A stretch of DNA of 64,000 nt from Salminus brasiliensis (GCF_030463535.1 NC_132897.1:6392321-6456320); one strand, 5' to 3'; counted from the first letter of the stretch, positions 1 through 11,839 are shown. The notes: a model not told the origin generated them from the sequence alone. A program made the numbers and translations.

Positions 1-157
1 GAATGGGTATTAATTACATTTAATTAAGTGGGTATTAATTACATTATTAATGATGTATTTGTACATACTTCTTTGTGCATTTTATACAATATTAGCAAAT
101 AACCACTTACTACCCCACTTACTGAGTAGTACTGTGTGTATACATACTGTGTGTGTA

Positions 158-162
<5 letters not shown>

Positions 163-197
<35 letters not shown>
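163..197. repeat. (GT)n/(TA)n microsatellite
   Basis: GTGTGTATGTGTGTG runs into a pure TA tract. A second TA tract is at 402-434. Confidence 0.95.
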
Positions 198-198
<1 letters not shown>

Positions 199-275
199 GT
201 ATCTCCAAAATGTCAACCTTCTTAACTTTCAATGGAAGTCAAGGTAAAAAGATTTAGTTCATATTTAGTTTAGAA

Positions 276-399
276 GTCATTTTAGTCATTTTTCCAAGTC
301 ATTTTACATTTCTATTGGTCCATTCATCCATTCATCATGACATTTTGACACAATATAAAAAGCAACTGCAAGGTTCACACTGTGTCAAAAGGTGAAAAT

Positions 400-439
<40 letters not shown>

Positions 440-1085
440 TAAGCATATTTATATGAAAATATGTTTACTTTTTTATCATAAATATTCATTTGTATTCCGG
501 GTGTTGTTAGATGTTGCATGTTTGCCTTTTCAATAATGTCTTGTTTAAGCACAATACTGCACAATGTGCACTTCTAGTAGATGCATTTTGTTGCCTTGTA
601 CCTGTACTAAGCAACAATAATAAAGTTCAGCTATCTATCTATTTTCAGATTATAGCATTTTTTACTTAATAAAGTGCATCTGTGAAGAAGAGAAATTGTT
701 TATTCACTCGGTTATATTTTAATTATTTAGTTCCTAATCACTTTTTCTTTTATGTTGGTTGAGCTCAGTTTTGCACATTATCAGGATATCTCAGGATATT
801 TTTTGGACCTGTTACTTTTGTAGTTTTGCTCAAGTTGTTTTTTGGTACCAACATTTCCACAGTGTTTTTGTGGGTGTTTATAGTCTATAAGGTTGTATCA
901 AAGTGTATTATCCAATGCAATAACAGTAAGTTGTCAAACCTATTGCAGCTGTCAAACAAAAACCTTGTATATCCATTTTTCACTTTTTGCCATTTTGGCA
1001 ATGTGAACCTGGCAGTTATTGTATGAATCAGATTTGCATGATGAATGGACCAATAGAAATGCTCCAAAATGAGCTGGAATACAAT
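276..1085. repeat. inverted pair of a dispersed repeat
   Basis: Positions about 276-400 (minus) and 880-1085 (plus) are related in inverted orientation: both hold GATGAATGGACCAATAGAAA and the nearby ACTGTGTCAAAAGG / TTTTTGCCATTTTGG side. A third copy lies at about 45005-45180 (plus). The sequence between them includes a TA tract and a LINE 3' end. Unclassified; could be the arms of a non-autonomous DNA element. Confidence 0.55.
540..645 (+). mobile_element. 3' end of a non-LTR retrotransposon (L2-like)
   Basis: The run from GCACAATGTGCACTTCTAG through TTTTGTTGCCTTGTACCTGT to AATAATAAAGTTC and a TATC-repeat tail has the layout of fish L2-type LINE 3' ends. Only the 3' UTR is present. Confidence 0.55.
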
Positions 1086-1429
1086 TTTAGAAGGTAAAAA
1101 GGTTTTTTCTTCTCCTGTTCATTTGCCATGTTGGAGATCAAAGTTTTTCGTGTGAATGTGATGCTATGTTGGCGTATTCCAATTCCGATGTTTAAAAGGG
1201 AAAAATGGGGAAAAACATACATATATTTTCCTCAAGGTTGATAACAGTGTGTTTTTAGAGAACCTTTTTATACCTATTAACATCTCACAGTGAAGATTAG
1301 ACTGTTTTTTAAATGTTTTAAACATATCTTTGGCTGTTTCTTTTTCTTTAACTAAACTAACTTTCATAAAAATGGTTTCTACATCATTTCACCTTTATCT
1401 TGCTTAATTAAATTTACGTGTTTTTCATT

Positions 1430-2745
1430 TCCTTTTGTTTATACAGTATTTTGTCTTATTTCTTGATTCCTGTAAAGCTGATTTCTAATGATGCCAGATT
1501 GAAAAGTCTTTATATGAATAAACTTGATTTCATTTGACTTTTGTTTACACTTTAAAGATAGATATGTTGTTTAAATGCAACAGATAACAACATCTCACTC
1601 TGAATTAAAGCTGAAATGTGAAGTTAACATAAAAAAAAACCTGATTATTATTTAACCTAGTAACTTTAGAGAATCTAACTTGAACCACATCCATGTATAG
1701 TGTAACGGTACACCTGAGCGTGACACTGGGCATATGTGGTGTTAAGGTGACTTTACACCGTTTATTAGTCATTTCTAAATAGCTTTGACCAGAGGAGGAT
1801 GGGTCCCCCATAAGGTGTCTTGGTTCTTCTCAAGGTTTCTTCTTCCAACTTTGAGCAAGTTTATCTTGCCTCCTTGTCTCCTTTGATTTCTTCACTTGGT
1901 GTAGGTGTTTGATTTTTTCAGTTTTACAGTATTTTGTGTTATTTCTGGATTTCTGTAAAGCTGATTTCTGATGACACTAGGTCGTAGAAAGCACTATATG
2001 AGTAAATTTCACTGGATTGGACTGTTTACACACCAAAAAAATATATATTTCAATCAGTAGCAAACATCTGACTGCAAATTAGCTGAAATGGGATGTTAAC
2101 AAAATTAACATCAACAAAAACCCAGATTATTTGATCTGAATAACCTCAGAATAAATACACACAGGTATTACATTGGACTTAAGGTGACTTTATACTATTT
2201 ATTAGTCATTTCTAAATGGTTTTGACCAGAGAAGGAAGAGTTTACCTCTTATCCTGGTCTTGGTTCTTCTCAAGGCTTCTTCCTCCAGCTTTCAGCAAGT
2301 TTATCTTGCCTCTTTCTCCATTGTCTTGTTCGCTTGGTTTAGGTGTTTAATTTGTTTATACAATATTTTGTGTTGTTTCTTGATTTCTCTAATTTGACTT
2401 TTGTTTCACCTTAAAAATGAATATTTTGTTGAAAAGCAACGAATAACACAACTTGACTATGAATCAATGCTGAAATGGGAAGTTAACATTGACACAAAAA
2501 CATTATTCATTATTAATGAATCTTTATTATTTTTTCGTTTCCACAGTATTTCGTGTTATTTCTTGATTCCTGTAAAGCTGATTTCTGATCATGCCAGGTT
2601 GAAAAAGTGCTATATGAATAAAACTTGATTTGACTTGATTTACTTTGTTTATACCATGTGTATTTTGTTGAAAGGCAACAAATAACAAACTTTGATTATA
2701 AAATAAAGTCAAGAATAATGTCAAGTTAACATGAACAAAAAGCCA
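1430..2745 (+). repeat. tandem array of a ~480-bp unit derived from a LINE 3' UTR
   Basis: The segment CAGTATTTTGTGTTATTTCT...TGTAAAGCTGATTTCT recurs with the hallmark TGTAAAGCTG at 1471, 1953 and 2571, with a shortened copy near 2373. Between them repeat the blocks TTATTAGTCATTTCTAAAT, CTTGGTTCTTCTCAAGG and GCAAGTTTATCTTGCC, and the A-rich block with AAGTTAACAT. The unit ends TATATGAATAAA(A)CTTGATTTGACTT, matching the tail of the LINE copy at 52.5 kb (minus strand). Units are diverged and the third is internally deleted. Confidence 0.75.
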
Positions 2746-2868
2746 GATTATTATTTTTTCTTAATATGTTCAGAAAATGTAATAGTTAATAAGAAAAAAT
2801 AAGGACGATACAAAGTTTTAATAATTTTACTCTTATGTTTTACACGTTTCTATATAGTGTATAGTATT

Positions 2869-2929
<61 letters not shown>

Positions 2930-3282
2930 TTTTATTATTTCTGCAGATATTCTATGTCTATTTATTTGTATGGGACTTTTTTTCAGTTCATTAGTTTATC
3001 TTATTAGTTTATCTTATTGTTTCATGTGACCAGACAGTTATCAAAGCCTTTCACAGCTTTGTAGTAGCACAGTGTATGAGTTTTTATCAGACAAATAACC
3101 TTTGATTTGATTTGATTCATTTTTGTTGGTCTTTTTATGTTTGTACTTATGGCTGTGCTTTAGAGCATATGTCTCCTCTCTTCCACTCTCCTGCACTCTC
3201 CTGCTTTAGCAGCAAGGCTTTTACAGTGGGAGGCTTCTTGCCACCCACCCAGCTGGAATGTCATGCATGCAATTAGGGGAGA
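2746..3282. other. AT-rich intergenic sequence with a TA microsatellite
   Basis: Holds a TA tract of about 50 bp (2873-2923) and a LINE-tail-like TTTGATTTGATTTGATTC at about 3102. Nothing else recognised. Confidence 0.6.
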
Positions 3283-3362
3283 TTGCAGCAGGGGCTGGGG
3301 GCTGGGGGGCCTGGGCTGGAGGGCTGGGTTAGGGGCTGAGGCTGGGGGTTAGGGGGAGGAAT
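3283..3362. repeat. G-rich low-complexity segment with G-quadruplex potential
   Basis: Many runs of three to six G separated by short CT/CTGA loops (GGGGCTGGGGGCTGGGG and so on) on the plus strand, followed by purine-rich (GA)n sequence to about 3740. Confidence 0.8.
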
Positions 3363-3599
3363 GAGGGGCTGCAGCCCAGCCTGCCTAAAGAGTCAGAGTG
3401 AAAATGGGGGGAGAGAGAGGGGACTTCGTCGCTTAGGGGGTGGGAAGTGGGAATGAAAGGAGAGGCAGAGGGTAAAAGATGAAGGGGGCTTCATTTCCAA
3501 GAGAAGCTGAGGGGTGAGGGTGTGGGGGCGTCTATAAGCCTCCTCCCACCTCCAGCAAATTCACAATTTCGACTAACTTTCTTAGTCATCAATACCCAT

Positions 3600-3745
3600 C
3601 AATGAGAGAGAGACGGAGAAGGAGAGAGAGAGAGGTTGTGTGTGAGTGAGGAGAAATAGAGTGAGAGTGTGTGAAGCAGAATGGGAGGGGGGGAGAGAGA
3701 GAAAGAATGAGCGAGAGAGAAAGAAAAGGAGGGGTAAAAGGGAAG
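3600..3745. repeat. GA-rich low-complexity stretch
   Basis: Plus-strand purine tract (GAGAGAGAGACGGAGAAGG type). ORFs here are translations of the repeat, not genes. Confidence 0.85.
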
Positions 3746-4129
3746 CCACATGCACCATTTGGGAGCGGAAGGAAACCCCTGAGTCAGAGAGGAAAAGAGA
3801 AGCGTTTAAAGTGTGGTTCCTGTCAAGCAGCTCACCAGCACTGAAATGATACAGATATCAAAGAGAAGGTTTCCACCTGTCAACGTCACTTAGATAGGCT
3901 CAGCTCACTGAATAGGGATCCCACATGTAGTACTTTTCAGTCATGCACATGAAAAGCCACACTTGTCACATTTTTAACATCATTAATTTCCATGCTTTCT
4001 TTAGAACTGCAGTATAACCCTTCTATTCATCAGTGTCCATCAGGGTGATCTGCTGGAACCTTGGATCACAGCACAACAGTAGTTAAACAACTCCCCAAGC
4101 AGACAAACCATTTCTCTCAGCAACAAGAG

Positions 4130-4320
4130 AAGAGTTTTTACTGTAGAAACTCCAGATCTCATTAGCGCAGATGCAGGTAAACATAAATACAGTAAAAAGG
4201 AACATTTAGGAACAGGCATTTGAAGAAAGTAGATCTTGTGAGCTAGTCTGAGGAACAAAGCTTGGTTCCAGGTTTCTCCTGGACGCCCCCAGTCCAGCCA
4301 GCACAGTTCATTTTCATTAT

Positions 4321-4352
<32 letters not shown>

Positions 4353-4425
4353 GCTCACCTGATTTACCATCACCTGGTGTTTTGGTGATCACCATAACTA
4401 ATTCTAGACTCCCATGAGGAGAACT
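4130..4425 (-). repeat. dispersed unclassified repeat, copy 1, with (CAG)n
   Basis: Reverse complement matches 22735-22990: shared blocks TAAATCAGGTGAGCTGCTG, GTGCTGGCTGGA, GCGTCCAGGAGAAACCTG, GAACCAAGC and CAGACTAG...CTCACAAGATC. A CAG/ATG-type trinucleotide expansion (about 4318-4352) sits inside this copy only. A short third copy is near 43115-43190. Confidence 0.65.
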
Positions 4426-5019
4426 TTGGAAATGCTTTAATGAACACAGTGATGGAAAACCACACCATTGTGTAGATATGTTATTAGTATTTGTTCTAAT
4501 ATCAGTCTTTTACTGAGGAAATAAACCCTTACTGTTCAGATAAGCAGCTTTTTCAGTCTAATTTCATTTCCTTTAACGGCACCTAAAACCTTTTGCCCTG
4601 CACTGAATATATAAACATAAAAAAAAACAGTTTGGGAAGGAAGAGGAGGAAACACAATCAAACAAAATAGAAATAAAAAATACATAAATAAAATATGAAA
4701 ATGGTATATAAGACAAGAATCCAATCAGATGTCTGTTACTGTGCAGTTTATGCTGCTACTTTACACTGGTTTTGGTTTACAGGTGTTTTATAGGTGGTTT
4801 ATCTATCTTTGTTGACCCATGCAGTTGTTCAGTGCGGTATGGACAATACCCTCTGCACCCACGTAATAGTCATTATAATTTTTGCACACAACTGCTTGCC
4901 CTGTCTGGAAAGACCATGAGCATTTCTGAGTTTTTGAGTTAGGTATTTTGAAGTACTCAATACACATTAATTGACATTAAGGAACCAGAAAAGAAGCTTT
5001 TTCGTTCTAATTATTACAG

Positions 5020-5084
<65 letters not shown>

Positions 5085-5207
5085 AACCATGTTTCATCAG
5101 AATGGTGACTTTACAACTATACAGAGTGTACAATATACAGAGCAGCTACAGGCTATGGGTACAGGGTATTTATATGATGCAGAAAACAGACAAAAAGGGA
5201 GATACAC

Positions 5208-5292
<85 letters not shown>

Positions 5293-6540
5293 TATACACA
5301 AATGTGTACAAAAATATATAGAGTACATATATAGAGTAAAGTAAAAAGAATACCACATTTACAGTGTCCTGCAACAACAAATATGTACAGAGTACTCAGT
5401 GTATAGTGTACAGTGTACAGTATGATGTGTTTTAGTTCAATAAATATGAATAAATGGATGTTGTATTATATTGCTAAATATGTTAATAACATTAACACTA
5501 ACAATAACATTAAAAAAACTATTTTGTAATATTTGTAATATGTTAAAGTAATGTTTTGAATTTAGTAATTTAGACTAAATGTAATGAACTGATTCGTAGT
5601 GACTTCAAAACCCCAATTAAGCTAATTTACCACTTTAAATTGGCATTCATATTTAATATTATATATGTATACTTTTCTTATTTTACAATTATTAAATGAG
5701 TAATAATTGTATTTTATAATTAGCAAATGAACATATTTTCAAAGACACTACAAATGGATATATATATAACAGGTATTGTTTATTATGTGTCATTATAGAT
5801 CACAAAATATTGTTTTATTGTTTGAGATTAATTTGTTAGATTAATTTAAATAATCTTTAGTAAATGTAAATGTTTTTGAAATATTTTAAGCTAAGTTTTG
5901 TATATTTTGTAAATAAATAAATATAAATCATATATATAAATTATATATAAATCATCAGATGTGATCTGAACTAAAGTGGGTCGGTTTCTATAGTTTACTT
6001 AAAGGTATTTCAATGCGAACCTTTCAACCACAGGACTAAGGCTCCAGAGAGGGTTCATTAGCTGTAGCTGAGGGCAAGAAAACAAGTAGAACTGGAGCTG
6101 CATGAATTTAAGAAGCTGTGTGTCAATGTTTCTCAGTCTTGCCTCTGGACACACTCCTTTCCCTGCACATTTTAATGCTACATGTGATCTTATATAAGCA
6201 GTTCAACCTAATAATGAGCTGATAGGTTTAAAATAAGGCTGTTAGAGGTAAAGCTTATAGATTAGAGCAACACCCCTGGACTCAGCTGTGATTAACAGGC
6301 ATCGAGGTGGTGTGTAGTGGAGCTGCATGGGTTTGAAAGTAGTACATTTTAAAAGGAGAAGCACAAATATGTGGATTGGGAAACTTTGCTCTAGGAGTGG
6401 TGCAAGCGCGGGCGTGGTTAACGGCATGTCACGTGCTCGGAAGGGGTGGGGATACAGTGGGAAATTGAGTATGGAGTGTTTTCCTGTTACTGCATGAGGG
6501 GAGCTGGTTGTTCGTATAGGCCGCTGAATGTACAGGAGGG
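4426..6540. other. AT-rich intergenic sequence with TA and GATA microsatellites
   Basis: TA tract 5023-5078; TA followed by (GATA)n 5211-5292. The remainder shows no exon, hairpin family or element I recognise. Confidence 0.65.
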
Positions 6541-6555
6541 CCCTAGAGTCTGAAT

Positions 6556-6597
<42 letters not shown>

Positions 6598-6851
6598 CAA
6601 GCACGCGCGCGGTTAAAAGAATACCCCTTCATGCTAGTCATACCCCTGAATATGTCTCTACATTGCATGTCATGAGTTAGCACGTATATGTGTGTGTGTG
6701 TGTGTGCGCGCGTGCAGTGGTGGCACATATTAAGCACGCGACGTTGTTCCCCGTCGTTTACGTGCTCGTGCACAAGAAATGTTGCTCAATAAAGTAAACA
6801 TTAACCAGCACGAGGAGAGTGGGCTTTATGGGTTGCGTAGTAAGCGAAAAC

Positions 6852-6882
<31 letters not shown>

Positions 6883-7085
6883 CAGTGTGTGTGTGTGTGT
6901 GTCAGTGTGTGTTTAGCAAGTCTGAAAAGACCGATCTGTTGATTTTTTAATAATGTATGTAAATGAACTCGTGCACGATGCTCATAGGTCAGGTCTAGAT
7001 CTTCATGTGGCCGTTTTCCAGCAACCCCTTACTTTACTTGGAGCTACATACCTCCGCGTGATTTACACTCTGCACCCCTCCCCTG

Positions 7086-7120
<35 letters not shown>

Positions 7121-7220
7121 TCTTCACATAGTCTGTAGTACACCAGGAGGATATCAATAGCTATTTGTTTGGCAAAAAATGCGTGTGTGTGTGTGTGTGT
7201 ATGTGTGCGCACGCTCGTGC

Positions 7221-7262
<42 letters not shown>
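6541..7262. repeat. cluster of GT/CA microsatellites
   Basis: GT tracts at about 6557-6592, 6690-6708, 6858-6911 and 7183-7261, and a CA tract at 7087-7118. The strand bias switches once. ORFs rich in His-Thr or Cys-Val here are artefacts. Confidence 0.95.
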
Positions 7263-7264
<2 letters not shown>

Positions 7265-7489
7265 CCGAAGCCCACTGAATTCACGCTCTGCTTTGGATCA
7301 AACGCTCTGCACCGATTAGCTACACAATCAGGTCCCCGCAGTAAACGGGGGGAGAGTGAGGCAGTGAGAGAGGCGAGAGGCGGGCGCTTTTCCGCCGGAC
7401 AATGCCATTATTTCAGCTCCATTGGTCAGGAATGCCGGATTTTACAGGCCGCTGCCCTCCTCCAGGCGTCAACCAAAGCGCCTCCAGTG

Positions 7490-8115
7490 ACCGTCCGCCT
7501 CCGGACCCCCTCCACCCAACCCCCCTCCCCACACAACCCGTACAACATCACTTCCAGAACCCCCTCTACCAACCACTCTTCCACCAACAATTCACCCCAA
7601 CAAAACTTCCTCCACCACTTTCACCCCCCCCCCCCTCCCCAAACAAACTTCCTCCACCCCATCAACCCAGCCACCATTCTACCACTCCACCAACTCTCCT
7701 AGCCGCCCTTACACCCCATCAACCTTCCTCTGCCCTCCACTAATCCACCAAGCCTCCTCCAGCAAACAATGTCTTCCACCAACCCTCCAATCAAGCCTCC
7801 TCCACATTCTACCACTACCACCCACCAACCGTCCTCCACAGACCACCAACCAACATTTCCACCCATCCACCCTTGTACCCCCATCAGCCCTCCTCTGCCC
7901 CCACCAAACCACTCATTCCAACCCTCTTCCAGCAAACCACATCTTCTACCAATCCAACCCCCACCAACCTTCCTCCAACACCCAAAACATCTCTTCCACC
8001 AATATACTTCTTCCACCTCAACCCCCACCCACCAACACGTCCAACAATTCGCCCCTTCAACCCCTTTCCCAAGCCCCCTCCTTCCCTCAGCCACCATATC
8101 ACCATATCAGCCACG
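7490..8115. repeat. C-rich, G-poor minisatellite-like segment
   Basis: About 620 bp of degenerate CCACCAACC / CCTCCACC / TTCCTCC repeats on the plus strand with almost no G. Long overlapping ORFs occur on both strands only because of the composition. It sits just upstream of the candidate miRNA cluster promoter. Confidence 0.85.
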
Positions 8116-8859
8116 ACCACCTAGAAACTGCCTTCTTCATGAGCGTCACACTTCCTTCTCCAGCCTCTGGTAACTTGTCAGTAAGCAACAAAGTTTCAGA
8201 GAAGCTGGTAGAAGAAGCCGTGTTCACGTGCCTCAGACGTATGGTGAACATGCTAGATGATAGATCATTGAGCTCATAGATATGAACAAGAAGCTGCAGC
8301 AGCTTGAGACAACCCTTCATATTTTTTGTTATTTATGTTGATTGAACGTTAATGAAGTTCATTTCGACTTGAAATGAATTGACACATTACATAAACCCAC
8401 CCTTTAGTCCCTGAACCTTCAAATGCTCTCAATAATAACAACAATTTCATAGACCCTAAAATAGAACCCTGTGGGACGCCGTCAAATCTGCCACACAAAG
8501 ATTTCCTAGTCGTTTCTGCACAGTGTTTTTAATAATACAATTACAAACCTGCAGTTCAAAAGGTTAATAAGCCCCCACAGATTATACACACCATCTATCC
8601 AACGAGAAGAAGGTTTGCTTATTATTTCAGTTGTTTATTTGTGTAGTTTACTGTACCACATTTGTGTCATGTGTCATGTAATTGCTTTGGCATTTGAGCC
8701 GGGCTCATTGGGCTATTCCGTGTGCACGTTTCTGCATCAGAAAACCTCCCAATCCAGCAAAAACCACGCAGAAAGCTCGCATCGGATAAATGAAGTGACC
8801 ATGTTTTTATGAATGGGGAGCAGGATTTCGAGCCTTCATTGTTAAACTAAAAACTACGC
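8116..8859. other. intergenic, nothing recognised
   Basis: Mixed-composition sequence with no clear exon or repeat, ending in CpG-bearing sequence that leads into the candidate promoter. Confidence 0.5.
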
Positions 8860-9010
8860 GGTGACGTAGCGCGGCGGGTGACCAATCAGGGCGGAGAAGA
8901 GGCATTTAAATGCCTCGGACGTCGACCAATGGCTCGTCGAGCGGCAAAGACTAGCGCAGAAACGGACCAATCGCGGCGGGAGTATGCAAATGAGGAATTC
9001 GCTTCAGCGA
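8860..9010 (+). promoter_or_regulatory. candidate CpG promoter of the miRNA cluster
   Basis: Three ACCAAT boxes (GACCAATCAGG near 8879, GACCAATGG near 8924, GACCAATCGCGG near 8965) are spaced about 45 bp apart and followed by an octamer-like ATGCAAAT (about 8983-8990), in a locally CpG-rich stretch (TGACGTAGCGCGGCGGG just upstream). Regular CCAAT boxes suggest NF-Y binding. A TATA-like ATTTAAAT occurs at about 8904. It is the only promoter-like CpG segment upstream of the plus-strand miRNA hairpins that I noticed. The assignment to the cluster is inference. Confidence 0.5.
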
Positions 9011-9189
9011 GAGCTGAATGTCAACTAGTCAAAGATGGAGTCTGGAGCCGAGAGGCCGTCAGGCTGGTCATGGATAAATTACAATTTGCGTTAGCAGGAC
9101 GAGGCGCAAGAAGAGTGGGCGAGGATGGCAGGATGGCATAGTGTTAAAAGTGGACGAATGCGAAGGAAACGGGTTGGAGATATTTATGG

Positions 9190-10018
9190 CTCTTGTTTTT
9201 TGCCTTGCAGTCATTTTTGCTCCAACTTTTCTCTCTCTCTCTCTCTCCCCTCTCTGTTCTCTCCTCTCTCGCTCTTTTTGTCGTTTCTTCTGTTTTCCAA
9301 GGATTGTCCCTCCCTTGGCCAGGTACCATTCATGATTTTTTTTTAAAGGGGGGGTCCTTTCTGTTTTGTGAGTAGCATCCGGGTGGTTTCGTGGAAATGG
9401 CGGGAGCTGAAGGCAAAAAAACGACAATATTGTATCGTTTTGGGTTGGTGGGTTGGTGGGTGGTTGGGTGGGTGGGTGGTAGTTGGAGGACCTGAACGTG
9501 GCTTGTAGTTTGGAGATGTTGGGCAGAGGGAGGGCATTCAACACTGCACTGGTTGCCTTCACACCAGAAGACTTTGCCAGTCTCGGTCTTATGAAAAGCA
9601 GAAGGACTTCTGGAGCTTCCTCAACTGTTGGTCCAATTGGTCTGGAGTTGTCTGTGAATTGTTTATCTCTAGTCTCTAATCTCTAAAGCTGAATTTTAGT
9701 GCCTACTTGTAGAGGGCTTAGCTCAGTACTTCCAAAAAACACTGGTGTGCAAGGTTTAATTGGCCTAACGGGCCCCAGGCTGAGGAGTAGAGGCCTGCCT
9801 GTTGAAGTCTAACACCACACTTGGTTGGGTTTAGTGAGATTTCTCTCACTCGCCTGCTTGGAGATCACACTGAATTAGCCATGACTATGTATTTGCTGGG
9901 GGAATTTTTTCACCCCTCATTCTTTCTACGGTGCTATTATTTTCTGGGGAGATTTTTAAAGACGAAATTGAAGAGGAAAAAAAAACTTAAATACAAAAAA
10001 AAGTTCATTTTTTATTCT

Positions 10019-10071
<53 letters not shown>

Positions 10072-10818
10072 TTTTTAAAAGACAAATGTCCATATAAAGG
10101 AAAAGTAGCCCATGTGTGTAGCGTTAAAGAACTGACAGTAGATATTTAAGTCTTAAATACGTGGTTAATCTAATCAAACGAAGGCCTAGCAGACTAACAG
10201 GCTTAGGCCATATTAATGTCCTCCACTGGCTTTGCAAGTGGTCAGAAGCTGCACTATAGTGAAGAGTGAAAATAAGAGCCTTGTGCAGCCCCCGCCCCCT
10301 CGCTGCATCCCCCCAAACAGGAGGGGGGTTTCAAATTGCCACTTTGGCAAAGGGGATAAGAATAGTACATATTAAATGAAGGATTCTGGTATTGTATCTC
10401 GGAATGTGCTCTTTGCCCTCGTTTTTTTTTTTTGCCCCCCTTTCCCTTCGTTTTCTATGGAGAAGCGTCGAGTTTGTATCTTTTTTCCAGGAGCTGCTGA
10501 TGTCTGATTACGGTCTGATTACTGTTATTCTTTGATAAGCAGTCGTTTGTAAATTAGGAGTGAATTTCGAGAGTTTGCAGACCTGAGTTGCTTCTGTTTG
10601 GGTGTATCCAATTTAATCCAACTAAAGCTGTTTCTAATGTCCACAGCAGTGACTTGGTTTTGGCTTCGAATTATTTATTAAGTATGAACATGAAACTGGA
10701 ATTAACAGAAGTTAAAAAAATGCATTTCCCCCCTTTTTTGACACAGTTAAAGCCTAACCTAACTTCTGTTTGTGGTTTCCTTTTCCTACGATTAAAACCT
10801 GATTTTGCATCGTCTTTT

Positions 10819-10849
<31 letters not shown>

Positions 10850-10909
10850 GGGGGACAGTAAAAAACGAGACCACAAATTAAACTGTGATTGTCTGTTTCT
10901 AGTGGCTGC
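9190..10909 (+). other. 5' part of the presumed pri-miRNA; low-complexity tracts
   Basis: Contains a CT-rich tract (about 9225-9290), a (GGTT/GGGT)n tract (about 9438-9485), a TA tract (10027-10069) and a T12-G26-type homopolymer junction (10816-10854). No conserved hairpin other than mir130c was found. Confidence 0.6.
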
Positions 10910-10994
10910 TGTTGTTAACCAGGGCCCTTTTTCTGTTGTACTACTGTGAAATCAGATGAGCAGTGCAATATTAAAAGGGCATTGGATGACAACA
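10910..10994 (+). ncRNA. mir130c: pre-miRNA hairpin, miR-130 family (miR-130c type)
   Basis: The 3' arm at 10961-10982 starts CAGTGCAATA and ends AAAAGGGCAT, matching the zebrafish miR-130c mature form as I remember it; seed AGUGCAA. The 5' arm (about 10924-10945) contains CTGTTGTACTACTG and pairs with the 3' arm across a loop of about 15 nt (GTGAAATCAGATGAG). The stem continues below the mature duplex (TGTTGT at the base pairs with ACAACA). It is the first hairpin of a plus-strand cluster with 301, 454 and 130b types, about 0.7 kb upstream of the 301 hairpin. Family role: post-transcriptional silencing through a seed shared by miR-130, 301 and 454. The exact paralogue letter is from memory. 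Confidence 0.93.
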
Positions 10995-11345
10995 AAAACA
11001 CCTACACCTCCCCTTTTAGATGTACCACGTCAAATTATTGTGATTCTTATATACAGGATTTAATTATCTTTAGGAGTTTATTAGCATTTATAAAGATACA
11101 ATTACATTAGGATTTACAAGCTATTTGAAATGGCTGTGTATTAAGCTTAATGTATGCATTTGTTGTATTGGGGTATGGAATTAAATCATTATAAGCCTAG
11201 TAAATCATATTAAAATGTATACAAGTAAATAAACAATGTACAAATAACTATATTAACTACTGCAGGGTTTATCACCTCTTGTTTATCAAACAGCTCAGAA
11301 ATACAATAATGTGTAGTATAGTATTGCAAGTATTACAAGCTTAAT

Positions 11346-11346
<1 letters not shown>

Positions 11347-11396
<50 letters not shown>
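11347..11396. repeat. (GT)n(TA)n microsatellite
   Basis: GTGTGTGTATATATA tract between mir130c and mir301c. Confidence 0.95.
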
Positions 11397-11602
11397 TGTG
11401 TGCATTTGGTGTATTGTGGAATGGACTGATATGATTATAGACCTAATAAGTCACATGCAAATATATAATATTAATATATAGATGCTTATATGAACTAAAG
11501 CAGAGTTTAGCACCGTATTTAAGGAGTAATGTATAGTGTGTACTCTACATATCATGCTGCACTATGGCTCCTAACCTGCTCCACTGTTTGAACGTGCTTA
11601 AG

Positions 11603-11678
11603 TCTCCTGCTTTGACGATGTTGCACTACTGAACCATCTTATCAAGCAGTGCAATAGTATTGTCATTGCATTCGACTC
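11603..11678 (+). ncRNA. mir301c: pre-miRNA hairpin, miR-301 family (miR-301c type)
   Basis: The 3' arm at 11647-11669 begins CAGTGCAATAGTATTGTCAT, which is the miR-301 pattern; the ending TCATTG fits zebrafish miR-301c better than miR-301a/b (TCAAAGC). The 5' arm at 11609-11630 contains TTTGACGATGTTGCACTACT, very close to known miR-301b-5p. The loop is about GAACCATCTTATCAAG. The seed is identical to that of the neighbouring miR-130 hairpins. It lies between mir130c and a GT-rich minisatellite, in the same orientation as the other three hairpins, so one primary transcript is likely. Confidence 0.94.
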
Positions 11679-11839
11679 AAGCTAAATCGTAGCACAGAAG
11701 ATTAAGTCAGGGCCGATGGCAGCATGAGGTGTGTGTTGTTTAAACGAGGTCCTTTTTAATGTCGTATCCAGAGAGTCCCATAACCCCTCTACCTGCTATA
11801 TAATAACACTGCTATAACAGGCAGAAGCCAGTTCTAGTG

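Noticed and set aside
5211-5292. Regular GATA/TA tract as a CRISPR-like array
   Set aside because: Simple microsatellite without spacers, in a vertebrate genome.
6242-6773. His-Thr-rich ORFs of 76-120 codons
   Set aside because: Pure (CA)n/(GT)n translation with no splice or coding signal.
7169-8173. Several 110-180-codon ORFs on both strands
   Set aside because: They translate GT tracts and the C-rich minisatellite; composition alone keeps the frames open, with no domain.
8878-9141. 87-codon ORF across the candidate promoter as a protein start exon
   Set aside because: It overlaps the CCAAT boxes and shows no similarity that I recognise; considered as a MAPK1 or PPIL2 first exon from human synteny and not matched.
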